Below are positions 1 to 11,081 of a stretch of DNA of 64,000 nucleotides, piece after piece. Location of the stretch: positions 44,086,802 through 44,150,801 of the forward strand of contig NC_049901.1 in assembly GCF_001411555.2 (NCBI RefSeq). The letters run 5' to 3'. Position numbers and translations under genes: made by a program. The stretch comes from Juglans regia. Its lineage: Eukaryota; Streptophyta; Magnoliopsida; Fagales; Juglandaceae. Below the pieces are notes generated by a model. That model saw nothing but the letters and a program-made list of their open reading frames with translations, was not told the origin of the DNA and ran no database searches. The stretch's first letter is position 1. The number at the start of each line of letters is the position of its first letter.

Positions 1-1881
1 GATCGCACTTGAGTTTTGTCTCAAAGCGAAGATCGAGGTAAGTTAGCTTTTAACTATCTATCAGTTTAATGTGTATGAGTGATAAGTAAGGGAACTAAAT
101 TGTATATATATGCATGTTATCATATGTGTCATGCCAAATCATTACATATTTATCTGTTACACATAATTTATTCTGTCATGAATTATTCATCTGTTATACA
201 AGATATTCAGTCACGTATTGCTATACATTGCAAGTATGTCATGTTAAGTATGCCATCTGTTACATGTATTTCATGTCACGTAATATTCACTGTCACATGT
301 TACGCCATGTTAAGAAATATTGTCTATTACATGGTTTGCTATGTTACGAAATGTTGCTTGTTACATGTATGCCATGTTATAAAATGTTGTTTGTTACATT
401 TATGTTTCAAAGTATGTCATGTTTGTCGTCTTACGTTCTTTTCACGTTACGCTACGTCAAGATTTCTGTCTTTTATGTCACGTTCATGTTACGTCACGTT
501 ACGAAATGTCATATCTGCCAGTTAAGTCATTCATGTTAATCACGACCCTAAGCGCTAGGATGAGGTAATATCCTAGTGGAACTCCTTTGTTCACGCTGGA
601 GTGTCTAAATAGGTGTGAAATTCCCTAAATTGACAAAGTACAGTCATCAGGTTGCGAATGGGGCCTAACTAACGTCGATGGTGCCACACATTATGTTACG
701 TGTGTCCACAGCAAGTGTGGCACAAACAAATAAGTCATGGAGCCACAACAACTGTGGAGCATGAAGTGTGGGGCCACAACAACTGTGGAGCATACACTAC
801 GTGAGACACAGCAATTGTGACACGTAGAATACGTGGGGCCACAACAACTGTGGAGTACGTATTAACGCACTCACAGCTGGTATAGAAACCTGTGATGTGA
901 TGCGGTAATCGGCAAGGACACACGGCTCAAGGGGGCCTGTGTAGCCCCCATATGGTCACTTTAATGATTAAGTCTATTGAATAAGATTCCAAGTTCAAGT
1001 CATGTTTCACATTATATTATGTTCAAGTTTACGTTCACGCAATCATGGTAATCCCATGAGACAAGAATATGTTCCAAGTTCATGTTATGTTATGTTCACG
1101 TTTACGTTATGTTTCAAGTTCACATTTATGTTATGTCATGCTCAAGTTCAAGTTCAAATTATGCATGTTCATGTTCATGCTATGTTTCAAGTCCATGTTA
1201 TGTTCCAAGTTCACATTCATGCTATGTTTCAAGTCCATGTTATGTTTCAAGTCACGTTCATGCTAAGCTTCAGTTTCAGTTTAAGTTATGCCAGTTATGT
1301 TATGTTGTATGTCAAGTTATGCTATGATTACTTATGATTTGATTATGCATTCATGCTTTTACTGCCATGCATGCATCATTAACCTGTGTGGAAGTTTCTT
1401 GTTAACTTGCTGAGATTTGTAATCAAATCTCATTGTGGTAGTCCCAACTACCATTCCTCCCGAATGGTAGATTTTGCTACAAGATCTGAAGGAGAACCGG
1501 GAATCGACCAACTGGAAATGGTCGACTAAGCGATGGTGTGACATAGATGGTAGTACAGCAGTTACCTCAGATTACTACTTGTATTTGTGGAGTTCAATCT
1601 CCAATACTCTTTTGATCACAACCATTTTGGACTAGTGTTGTGATCTCAGTTGTTTAGTACGTCATTATGTATGAAGTATGTTTTAAGTATTTGGGATATT
1701 TCAGTTTGGTGCATAGTATTGCTGAAGAAATAAATTATTCGCTGCGAATATTGCATAATACTAGATGCATGTTAGGAATATTGCATCTTATATGTTATGA
1801 ACAGGGGCAAGTAACCTTGTGTTGCATGTCTCGACGCTTCAAATGTCCGTCCGATCCCAAGCGGAATTTGGGGGCGTCACA
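1..1881. mobile_element. Terminal part of a Ty3/gypsy-type LTR (enters from left edge)
   Basis: The stretch ends in GGGGGCGTCACA at 1,870-1,881, the kind of terminus seen in plant chromovirus (Tekay/Del-like) LTRs. It holds degenerate short repeats rich in CATGTTATG and TTCAAGTTCA (about 230-530 and 1,000-1,330). Three copies of a GTGGGGCCACAACAACTGTG-like unit lie at 739-860. No gag or pol reading frame is visible and no tRNA primer site follows the end, so it is more likely a solo LTR or a 3' LTR. The left boundary is outside the window. Short open frames here (for example 79-525) are repeat-derived. Confidence 0.5.
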
Positions 1882-2942
1882 GTGAGTATTTGAATTCACC
1901 ACCTTATGGCTGGGTTGGTCGTCGACATGAGGGGGACTCACCGGTGGTGGTGGTGAGGCTTCGGCGCACGACGGGGCCGGGCTGGGCTGAAGGAGGATAG
2001 GGTGTGGGGAAAGAATCGGGCCAGAGGAGAAGGAAAGAAAGTGAGGAAAAAAATTACTATAATATTTATCACTATTATATATAAAAATAAAATAAAATTA
2101 TTAAAGGATTTATCACTAGTATGTAAAAAGTAGATTCTTTAAAGTGAATCTCAAATATATCAATTTTTTTTTAAAGATATTGTGCAGATTTTACACATTT
2201 TAAAATTATATAAATAATTTCTCTTGTTAAAATTTAGAGATACAATTATAAGACTGTAATATTTATCACTATAATAAATAATTTCTCTTGTTAAAATTTA
2301 TATATAAATAATTTCTCTTATTAAAACACTGATTTAAACTAATTTAAAATTTAAATAATTTAAATATAAATAACATATCATACATAAACTAGGCAAACGT
2401 GCGGGGGGAAGGAGAGAGAGGGAGAAAGGAAAAGTGGGAGAAAATGTTGGTTTCTTTGTTTTAAATTCCAACCCTTCATCTTGAATCTTCAGATTTAATC
2501 TAACGGTAGAAATTTAAATTTTGATTTAATCTAACATAAAATAGATAATTAAAATATAAATATTCTATCATACACTTAAAATTAACTTTAATTTATAAAA
2601 TACTAATTTTTCATCATTAAATAAAAGATAAAGTTTTACTAAATATTTTTAAGATAATAATATTATATCATACACTTAAAATCAACTTTAATTTATAAAA
2701 TACTAATTTTTTATCATTAAATAAATGATGAAATTTTACTGAACATTTTTATGAGAAAAAAACTATCTAATTAATTTGAATTTTTCATATAATTTAAATT
2801 TCATAATAAATGATAAACATAAATAAATAATAATTTTACTCTTATACATTAGACTATTTTAATATTTGAAGTTACACTTTATTTTTTTTCTTCAATTTGG
2901 CAGATGTGGCGAACGTACTTTGGACGTTTACTACTGCTAGTG

Positions 2943-2979
<37 letters not shown>

Positions 2980-3089
2980 TTATAGGCTAATTATAGCCTT
3001 TTATTTTATTAAATTCTCTTTTGTCTTGAAACGGCCAATTAAATTTTATTATAGCCTCTAATGATCTGATATTCATGCTTATTTTCGCT
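1882..3089. other. AT-rich non-coding DNA with a 100-bp tandem duplication
   Basis: No gene is visible. Two copies of a roughly 100-bp AT-rich unit follow each other at about 2,555-2,754: the motif TCATACACTTAAAAT recurs at 2,568 and 2,668, exactly 100 bp apart. A (TA)n microsatellite is at 2,942-2,967. A short hairpin (AACGT at 2,912-2,916, ACGTT at 2,924-2,928) lies just before CTAG at 2,937-2,940. That arrangement resembles the 3' end of a Helitron, but no 5' end was found. Confidence 0.5.
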
Positions 3090-3117
3090 TATGCATGTGG
3101 ATAGGACTCTTCATCCA

Positions 3118-3265
3118 ACTCGCCCCTACCCGAATTTCACTGTTTCGACCTGACCCGTTCCCACGGCTATTCTATTACCCGATTACCCGATTTGGTCGAT
3201 ACCCGATTACCCGACCCGAATGCGATTTTCGGAATACCCGATTACCCGATTACCTGATTTATTTT
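3118..3265 (+). repeat. Subterminal-type TACCCGATTACCCG repeats, probable hAT end
   Basis: At least six TACCCG/ATTACCCG motifs are packed into 150 bp. The same motifs in reverse orientation (CGGGTAATTCGGGTCGGG) lie at 9,121-9,300, just inside a clear TTCACCCCTA terminus. Plant hAT elements of the TAGGGGTG type carry such inverted subterminal repeats, so this may be the decayed left end of the element whose right end is at 9,307. The left terminal repeat itself is not recognisable. Confidence 0.4.
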
Positions 3266-3572
3266 TTAATTCTGGAAAGAATAAATATAGATAGAAACCA
3301 CTATTGGAAGCATCCATTTTGCACAGATGATGTGGCATCATCTAGACCACACATCTCCCCAAGTGAGTGTTAGGAACAATCAACTAGAAGCAGTCATGCA
3401 GTGAGTGCAAAGTGTGCACTGCTATAGTGGCTTCTCTCTAACATTACTCTTCTGGAAAAATAGATATGCTAGTCTCTTATAAGACTCTGAGTCCAAGAAT
3501 ATCCAAAAAATCTGTTTGTAAATATCCTGGTTACTGTCATAATGAAGTTTAAGAATCTTTCACATTTTGCAG

Positions 3573-4146
3573 ATGGTCTAAGATTGCTTCTCACCTCCCT
3601 GGAAGAACTGATAATGAGATCAAGAATCACTGGAACACCCACATCAAGAAAAAACTAAAAAAGATGGGTATTGATCCAATCACCCACAGACCAATCTCTA
3701 GTACAGCAAATGATCAACCCCAGCAAGAACAAGAGCAAAAATAGAAACAAATTACTTCTCTATCTGATAATGATTATACACTTGACTTTGATCAAAACAA
3801 GGAACCCGAGACATCATTTGAGTCATCCTCCATTACTGAAGCCAGGGAGGAAGGAGGCAAAAGCATGACAAGCACATGTGACCCAATGGAGCTCATGAAT
3901 AATAGCTTCTGCACTGATGAAGTTACATTAATTGAACCCCATGAGATTCTTGTCGCATGTGCAGATTCTTCATCAAGTTCTTCCTCCTCATCATCCTCTT
4001 CTTCTACTTCAAACTCCAACTTCTTGCAAGACTTACAGTTCCTGGATTTTGAGTGGCCTTGTGACTACATGAACAACAGCATGAGATTGTGGGATTATTA
4101 CCTCAGTCGTTGGGATTTATATATAGATCATGATCATAATAACTAG
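3573..4146 (+). pseudogene. R2R3-MYB transcription factor, last exon only (broken)
   Basis: A splice acceptor (TTTTGCAG, ending 3,572) is followed by the second half of a MYB R3 repeat: [20 protein letters not shown], then [15 protein letters not shown], the usual third-exon start of plant R2R3-MYB genes. The frame meets a TAG at 3,742-3,744, then continues open for 133 more codons with a poly-serine run and an acidic/aromatic tail ending at TAG 4,144-4,146. The first two exons (all of R2 and the start of R3) are not found in the 3.5 kb upstream, where TACCCG repeats sit instead. Missing exons plus an in-frame stop mean it is not a functional MYB. The subgroup cannot be set from this exon. 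The 3,742 stop could be a sequence error, but that would not restore the 5' half. Confidence 0.85.
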
Positions 4147-4162
4147 TAGAACTTGTCAGAAC

Positions 4163-4432
4163 AATAAACAATTGGCTATATGCAGGTCAAATAATGATGC
4201 AAACCAAGGAGTTGGACATGCTAATCATACAAGTGGGAATGGAGCTGAATTTGTACAAGACCCTTTGTCATTTCCTAGTGGCCCAATTACAAGACTTAGA
4301 GCCAAACGTTTCAAGGAAGCACTAAATGGGCTAATCCAAGAGAATTGGGCTGATTCTAAAAAGACCAAGATGGGCTCAAATAATATTCAAGACTTAATCC
4401 ATGTCATCAAGGCAATTGAAGAGGCTAATTAG
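4163..4432 (+). mobile_element. Gypsy-type polyprotein fragment (GPITRLRAKRFKEAL motif)
   Basis: An open stretch carries PSGPITRLRAKRFKEALNGL, a motif I associate with plant Ty3/gypsy gag-pol polyproteins, and ends in TAG/TAA-rich sequence after IKAIEEAN. No protease, RT or integrase is near. Its first 78 bp (4,196-4,273) are repeated in perfect inverted form at 4,452-4,529. I treat it as a retrotransposon remnant rather than a gene. Confidence 0.5.
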
Positions 4433-4529
4433 CACATAGAAATATGATGAAAAATGACAAAGGGTCTTGTACAAATTCAGCTCCATTCCCACTTGTATGA
4501 TTAGCATGTCCAACTCCTTGGTTTGCATC
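4196..4529. repeat. Perfect 78-bp inverted repeat around a 178-bp loop
   Basis: Bases 4,196-4,273 and 4,452-4,529 are exact reverse complements by eye (begins GATGCAAACCAAGG, ends CTTTGTCATTT). The spacer is 4,274-4,451. The arms contain the start of the gypsy-type coding fragment. A transcript across it would fold into a long perfect hairpin. Confidence 0.9.
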
Positions 4530-4925
4530 AAATAACTCCACAACTTGGGACAAAAGGAGATGTCTTTAGTAAGGTACTAAGTTAATGCTAATTATTGGAG
4601 ATAATCAAACAAGATTGTAACTTACACGAGGAGTAAAACCATTGGGAAAAGGATGATGATGATGAGACACCCATATATAACTAAGATTCTATATAACTCA
4701 TGACTCATGAGACACCCATATATAAGCAAGCAAGAAAGTGAAGAACATGCCCACAAAAAAAAAAAAAAAATGGTCTTACTCTTGGATTAGCTAGTTTTGG
4801 TCCAAAAGTACTTCAAGTAATCTTCAATCGACCTCATTTAAAATATCCTTCAAAGTTATCTCTACATGAAAAAAAAAATTATGTTAAACATATAATTAAT
4901 TGAAAAGACTATATGAAAATAATTT

Positions 4926-7073
4926 TCAAATGTGAATCTTACCGGTTTCTAACTTGTAGCTTTCAACATCTTCCATTACATCTTGGGAGTCATAATTAAT
5001 GGAGTGAGTCATTAACCATTTTTGTGTGCAGATAAAAGATTCAACTGTTGTTGGGGCCAATGAGCTACGAAATGAATCTAAGACACGACCTCCAACGCTA
5101 AATGCCGACTCAGAAGCAACAGTAGATATGATAATAGCTAACAAATCTCGAGTCATATTGGCAAGGATCGGATATTTGATTGAGTTCACCTTCCACCATA
5201 GTAGAATATCAAAGTCGGGTGTCGATCCTTCAACACTTTCCATGAAATACTTATCCAATTCTGATTTAGACTCTACCACACCCTTTGATGCTTGATATTG
5301 TTCAAACATACTTAATATATCATCCACATTATCATAAGAAATGTTGCTTTGGGTCTCACCAACACTTGATTGGCCCCTACTTGAACCTACACTAGATTTT
5401 AAATATTGCTGATACATCCGCTCAATTATCCTCCTTAACCAATCAACAAGTTCAGACGCTCGCTCATTCCCAAGAAAATTTCTAAAACAAAATTCCAAAA
5501 CTTCTAACTTGAAGTGCGGATCAAGCATAGATACAATAAACAACATTTTGTTCAATTTCTCAAAATCCCCCCAATACTTGTCATATTTCAACAACAGCCT
5601 CTCCGACATGGTTTTCAGCATATTACTCTCACTCATAGAAAATTTGTTCAAATAATTATAGACTGTAAATATTTCTCTAATGAACAAATTTGAAGTTGCA
5701 TAAATTGAGCCTGAAACCCGCAAAGTCATATCATAAAAAAGCTTCAAAAATTGTACAAAAACCTTGATGGTTTCCCAATCATGTAAAATTGGTATTCATT
5801 GTCCAACCTCACGTAAATATGGGCCAAACTCGTTGTCTTCATCTTGCATCACCTCAAACGCCGCATAATATTTGAGAGCCGCTTTGAGTTCCACCTAGTT
5901 GAAACATCAAGACAAAGAAGCCCACCACTCAAAATATTTTGCTTCTCTATGCATGACTTGAACTTATTAAGTCTTACAGGGAAAGACTTCACATATTTAA
6001 CTACATTTCGAATCTTGACAATTGATTTATCAACTTCTTTCAATCCATCCTGGACAATGAAATTCAAAATATGTGCACATCTTATATGTATAAATTCATT
6101 CTCTAATACCATACAATCCCTAAGTTTGGCAATTTTCCTCAAATAATCAATGGCCGTTGTATTAGAGGATGCATTGTCGACTGTGATTGTAAATATCTTC
6201 TTTATGCCCCATCCAAGTGCAAATGACTCAATCTCTTTTCCTATTGTTATTCCTTTATGATCAGGAACTTTCTTAAAATCTATAATCATCTTATGCAAGA
6301 TCCAATCATCATCAATAAAATGAGCTCTTATGCACATATAGTTAAAATTTTAAATTGATGTCCACATGTTAGTAGTGATGCAAATCTTATAATCAGATGC
6401 CATAAACATGTTCTTCAACTTATCTTTTTCTAACATGTACATCTTCATACAATCTCGCATAATAGTAATGCGAGAGGGGATTGAAAATCTAGGCTCAACT
6501 ACAGCCATAAAGTCTTTAAAACCTTGTTTTTCTACAAATCTAAACGGTAGCTCATCCATGATTATCATTTTAGCTATCGCTGATCGTATTTTCTGTTCAT
6601 TGTACTTAGCAAGTCCAACACTAGGACTACTAGTTGTACCATCAACCCCCATCTTCCTAGTCCCGGTCATTTTTTATTGGGGTTATCCCTTCCAATTCCA
6701 CTAGCATTAAAGACTTTACATGTCTGATGATGATACTTCAAAGATGAAGTACCTGTTTTTTAGGATGACATAACAAAACCTTACCACAATAATTGCACGT
6801 GGCTTTGGGCTCATTGGGATCCTCGACATTCTCAATCCTCGTAAAGTGTTACCATACATCTGATATTTCTCGTTTTCTTGTGATAGGAGGGCGAACTTGA
6901 GGACTAGTTGTTGGGAGAGAGCTATCCAAAGTTGGAGGCTGAGTACTATCCAAATGAATCACATTGGGCATTGATTCAGACCCAGATGAAGGCATAGCAG
7001 CACTATATTCTATAGAGTTCAACTGCAATATAAAAAAAGAAAAAGAAAAAAAGAGAGTAAGATACCTGCACAT
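4926..7073 (-). pseudogene. hAT-family transposase (zinc-finger BED, RICESLEEPER-like), decayed
   Basis: Read from high to low coordinates: an N-terminal segment with SDVW; a BED-type zinc finger (HFTRIENVEDP..KATCNYCGK, later shifted HHQTCK) at about 6,850-6,700; a middle domain at 6,670-5,849 with DNASSNTTA and the HIRCAHILNFIVQDGL motif; and the hAT C-terminal dimerisation domain near 5,180-4,990 (ILANMTRDLLAIIISTVASE, then SAFSVGGRVLD). Damage includes a stop just after SDVW, a frameshift inside the zinc finger, a stop after WTSI (about 6,347-6,352, where the family usually has Gln), a frameshift with a small deletion near 5,850 at RWNS, and a stop after REVGQ near 5,800. hAT transposases of this type cut and paste DNA using 8-bp target sites. 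This copy cannot make a full protein. Confidence 0.9.
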
Positions 7074-9120
7074 GAATTAAGTTTCGATATTCGTTTGAGT
7101 GAAAATGACAATTTATCTTCCAATTAATTCAAATTTCATATCAACAAATTTCAATATTTGATGGGGTCAACATCTCCCAGCTTCCCTTTGGTGGGTTCAA
7201 AAGGACTCGTAGAAGCTGGTGTAAAATCATTGTCAAGGCATGCAGATGCTTTTCACAAATTAAAGAAAACATGAACCGCGACCCCATATTCATTCTTTTC
7301 ACTTTCTTAATGATGGTGATGGTGATAAGATACGTGCACCACTTTCTAATTTTGAAAGTATTATAACAACTCACTTTCTAAACAACTTTCTAATTGAGCA
7401 CCAGAATCACTGTTTCTAATTTTGAAATACTTTAGCTATATTAAAAATCAAGTGCACCATTAATTCTTAGCCACCAAAGCTGTTATCACTCTAATCTCAA
7501 CTATCTCTATCTATTTTCAAGCTTTCCCTCTAAATGGGGATCCAGAGCATGCAGGTAGTACTGAAAGTTAACAAAAATAAAAATCTAATCAAAAGTGACA
7601 ATACATGCATTTGATGACTATATATATATATAGTACTGTGCTTTCATCAGTTGCAACCTTCGACTACGTACAGTTTCTCAATGCATTAGTTGAACCACAA
7701 CAATGTCTTCTTTAGTATAAGTCGATCCCTTCCTTGATTTTTCCAAAGAACAAATTAATTAGCCAGCCTTGATCTTTGGTCTCCTAGCAAGTACAATTTT
7801 TTCTTTAATTTAAAGCCTAGCTTGTACGTGTGTTTTGTAAAACTAGATTGTACGTACGTGTTTAGGTTTGGGTACCCTACTCCCTTATGATTTTACACAT
7901 CTCATGATCTGATCATTATAAAACATTAATATTCCATGATTAAACAGAACAGACACATGTCTGAGAGTCTATATTGGTGCATACTGGAGGACAAAAAGGT
8001 GGATATAACTCCACTATAGAATAAAGTTAAATTTTTCAAAGACAATAATACGCATGCACACTTATGGGTTCATATATTAAAAATTTGAGGTCCAAGACTT
8101 TAGAATATTAAAAAAGTATTATAACAATTGTATTAATATATATTGCTAGCTACTAGTTAGTGCAAGAGCAATACTTCTTAATGACCCCCGAACAGAACCA
8201 GAACCATCTCCCCCTCCCTTTTCCATACAGTCAATTCTCTTGTGAGTCAAGGAAAGCAAAACTAGAACCAGAACCAGAACCAGAACCAGAGCAATACTTC
8301 TTACCTACTAGTTGTGACCTCTGTGCCCAAGGAAAGTTGTATTTCATTACTTTATTAATAAATAAAATTAATATCATGCAACTATTCCAGTTGGGTTAAT
8401 GCATGATCTTGTTCTTGTAATCAATATGTGTTTGTTGTTATTGCTTTCTTCACGGGGTGTGTTATCTGCTATTGCAAGTCATGGAGTTTCTCAACTTACT
8501 GGTAACATTAAAAAAATCAAAGTGCTCTATAAATATTTTATAGGATGGCAAAGAAGATATTACCTTCCCGATACTGCCAGTATCAATCATACTGGCACTG
8601 AAGTTGCCTTCAAATCATCATATACAAGTGTATCAATCATTCATTAGTCCCTCAGTTTTGGTCAGAGTAAATCTCATCTCCTTTTGGGGTATATGTTTAT
8701 GGGTTTTATCTCAAGGCAGCCCACCACCTACACTCAAGTTTCTTGAGACCGAGATGGTAAAAATAAAACACCCATAAACTCAAAACACACATAAACCGAA
8801 AATATTCAGTATAGTCGATTCCTTCGTAAGAAAATACTCAAAAAACCCTCAAAACACCCATAAATCCAAAATATTCAATATAGTCGATTCCTTCGTAAGA
8901 AAATACTCAAAACACCCATAAACCCACGACTAACAAACTCACAAACTAATCTCATGCAAGGGAGCAAGAATCTGTTTTCCAACCATCTAAACACCTATAA
9001 ACTAACCCACTAACCTTGATTTTGAGTTGCGATGAAGAGAGTGAGAGCTGCGAGAGTCAGCTGCGATGGAGAGAGTGAGCTTGCGAGGAGGAGAGCGGCT
9101 GCGAAGGAGAGAGTGTCGAG
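7074..9120. other. Non-coding stretch with small direct repeats
   Basis: No convincing gene. Noticeable items: a hexamer run of AGAACC (8,261-8,290); the 16-bp sequence AGAGCAATACTTCTTA present at both 8,165 and 8,289; and a two-copy, 69-bp-spaced repeat around 8,764-8,938 containing TATAGTCGATTCCTTCG. Short open frames at 8,160-8,399 and 8,399-8,647 have no recognisable domain. This region may be the 5' flank of the hAT transposase inside its element. Confidence 0.4.
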
Positions 9121-9307
9121 CGGGTATTCTGTGAGTTTTAGACGAAATCGGGTAAACGGGTATTACCCCGTTTAAAAACGAATCGGGTAACAGGTATTAC
9201 TCGTTTAAAAATGAATCAGGTAACGGGTATTCCATTTCCATTTAAAAACACCAATGGGCCGGGTAATTCGGGTCGGGTCGGGTATTCGGCCTTTTCGTTC
9301 ACCCCTA
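9121..9307 (-). mobile_element. Right terminus of a TAGGGGTG-type hAT element
   Basis: Repeated CGGGTA/GGGTATT motifs lead to GTTCACCCCTA ending at 9,307, the inverse of the TAGGGGTGAAC hAT terminus. The next eight bases are CATGCATG (9,308-9,315). TATGCATG, matching 7 of 8, sits at 3,090-3,097, before the similar subterminal repeats at 3,118-3,265. If both ends belong together, the element spans about 6.2 kb, includes the transposase pseudogene and encloses the MYB exon. Confidence 0.6.
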
Positions 9308-9315
9308 CATGCATG

Positions 9316-10560
9316 GTATGCTTGTCTCGGGTACTTAAGTATCCTGGCCTGATCATGAAGAAATAGGTTCTCAAAACAAATTATTTAGGTATGTATATAT
9401 GCTTAATTAATATAATTGTATTGGTTAGGAGGAAATTTTGGCCAAAACAATCTGGTAATTAATTTATTTATTACCTATTGCAAGCGTTCTATATATATAT
9501 ATATATGTATGTATATATGTTATATGAAAAATATATATTTCTAAGTCTTATATATTTGGGAACAGTACTAGTACTGATCAATTACTTAATTAAGCAAATA
9601 AGATATTCCCAAGTGAATCCTGCATGCATGCGCGTACGTGCATGGCTGATGATCACCAACGTAAATTTATCATGTATATCATCAGGCATTACTCTTTTTC
9701 GTTATTCTTCTCTTTTTTTTTTTTTTTCCTGGAAAAGAGAAGTACGGTATGATCCGTAAGTGTATTAATGTAAAGACTTTATATTGAATTCATCACTCAT
9801 TTTAGATCCTTAATTTGTTTTTTAAAACAAAGAAAAGGAAAAAAATAAAGACGGTATCCGAACCTTATTAATAACTCATTATATATATTGACTATCAATA
9901 TATTATCTATACCAATCTCATATATATTAACTCATTATAACCCTCAATCATAGACTATCAATATCTATACCATCATATAATTAACTCATTATATCGACCA
10001 AAATCCACAACAGAGATATTAGACGACGATCCACAAGAAATTAAGAGCTTACTACGTACGTAGTACTCTATTGGGCCTCATGTTGAGGACAAAATTAATA
10101 TCGAGAAGAAAAAGAGGATCAACAATTACTTTCTGAAATTATCTCCGAAGGAAATATTGTAGATTGTGAGATTATATATATATATATATATATATATGGA
10201 TTTATATATTGAATGTGACAGCTTACTTAAGTTATTATTTATTTTTGTGGAATTACTACCACAAGTAGATGCATTAGCTTAGTGTAACTAGCACGGGTAC
10301 TGTGATGCTTTGAAGGGGATGGGTTTATAACTCCATAGCTACGCTTTTAACAAAGCATCTGACAGTCTAAGAGGGGTGTCCGCGTACCTTCCCATCCGTC
10401 GTATGGTGGGGCACAAGATCCTGCCCGTGGGCTTAAGCCCAAGCTCATTCGCACGGCCCGTGATCTGAAGAGTGGATACAATGCTTCAAAAATTAATATA
10501 TACCCAAGATCAGTGTCATGAGTGTGTTCTCTTGGTGAAGACAGGCGCCTATCCACTTGA
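9316..10560. other. AT-rich intergenic DNA, no gene seen
   Basis: AT-rich sequence with (TA)n tracts at 9,489-9,508 and 10,170-10,198. A GC-richer patch at 10,340-10,560 contains GCCCGTGGGCTTAAGCCCAAG, a short palindromic motif, but no domain was recognised in its open frame. Confidence 0.5.
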
Positions 10561-11067
10561 CTAGATATGCTTCTTGGATTTTCAGATATGAAACATATTG
10601 GGGAAGAAAAGAAGAATGCTCTTTTCTAATTCAAGCAGCATGGAAGGGGTAACCAAATGAGGAAACATCACTAGCAGCAGTTACAAACAGACTGAACAAA
10701 GTGTAAGAATAAGTTGATTCACTGGAGCAAGGAATTTGAAAAGACAAACAAGGGAGTTATCGAGGGTAAACTGGCTCAAATCAAAAGTTTGCAAGAGACT
10801 AACATTTGAAATTATATAATGGAGATCAAATAAATTCAGAAAGAAGTTGCTCACATGCTAGAAGTAGAGGATTTGAAGTGGAAACAACGAACCAAACACA
10901 AATGGCTCAAGGAGGGGGACAAAAACACGAATTTCTTTCACAAATGTGCCAACCAAAGAAGACAAACCAACCTTATCAAGAGCATTGCAGATGGTATTGG
11001 AGCAACCAACACATCCCCACTGAATTATTCCAATATCCAACTTCACAATGACAAAGTTCAAATTATA
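10560..11067 (+). mobile_element. LINE ORF2 fragment (linker upstream of RT), both ends missing
   Basis: The reading frames hold pieces typical of the segment between endonuclease and reverse transcriptase in plant L1-clade LINEs: CSFLIQAAWKG near 10,620 and KWLKEGDKNTNFFHKCANQR at 10,900-10,960, with frameshifts and stops between them. It is on the opposite strand to the next LINE (11,082-13,423), whose target duplication lies at its right edge, so the neighbour inserted next to or into this older fragment. Confidence 0.75.
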
Positions 11068-11081
11068 AGATGAAATCAATT

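Noticed and set aside
79..539. Two 140-150 codon frames at the left edge
   Set aside because: Cysteine/histidine-rich sequence produced by ATGTTATG-type LTR repeats, with no domain.
10347..10556. A small gene in the GC-rich patch on minus
   Set aside because: No domain, no splice signals and no start context that sets it apart from chance.
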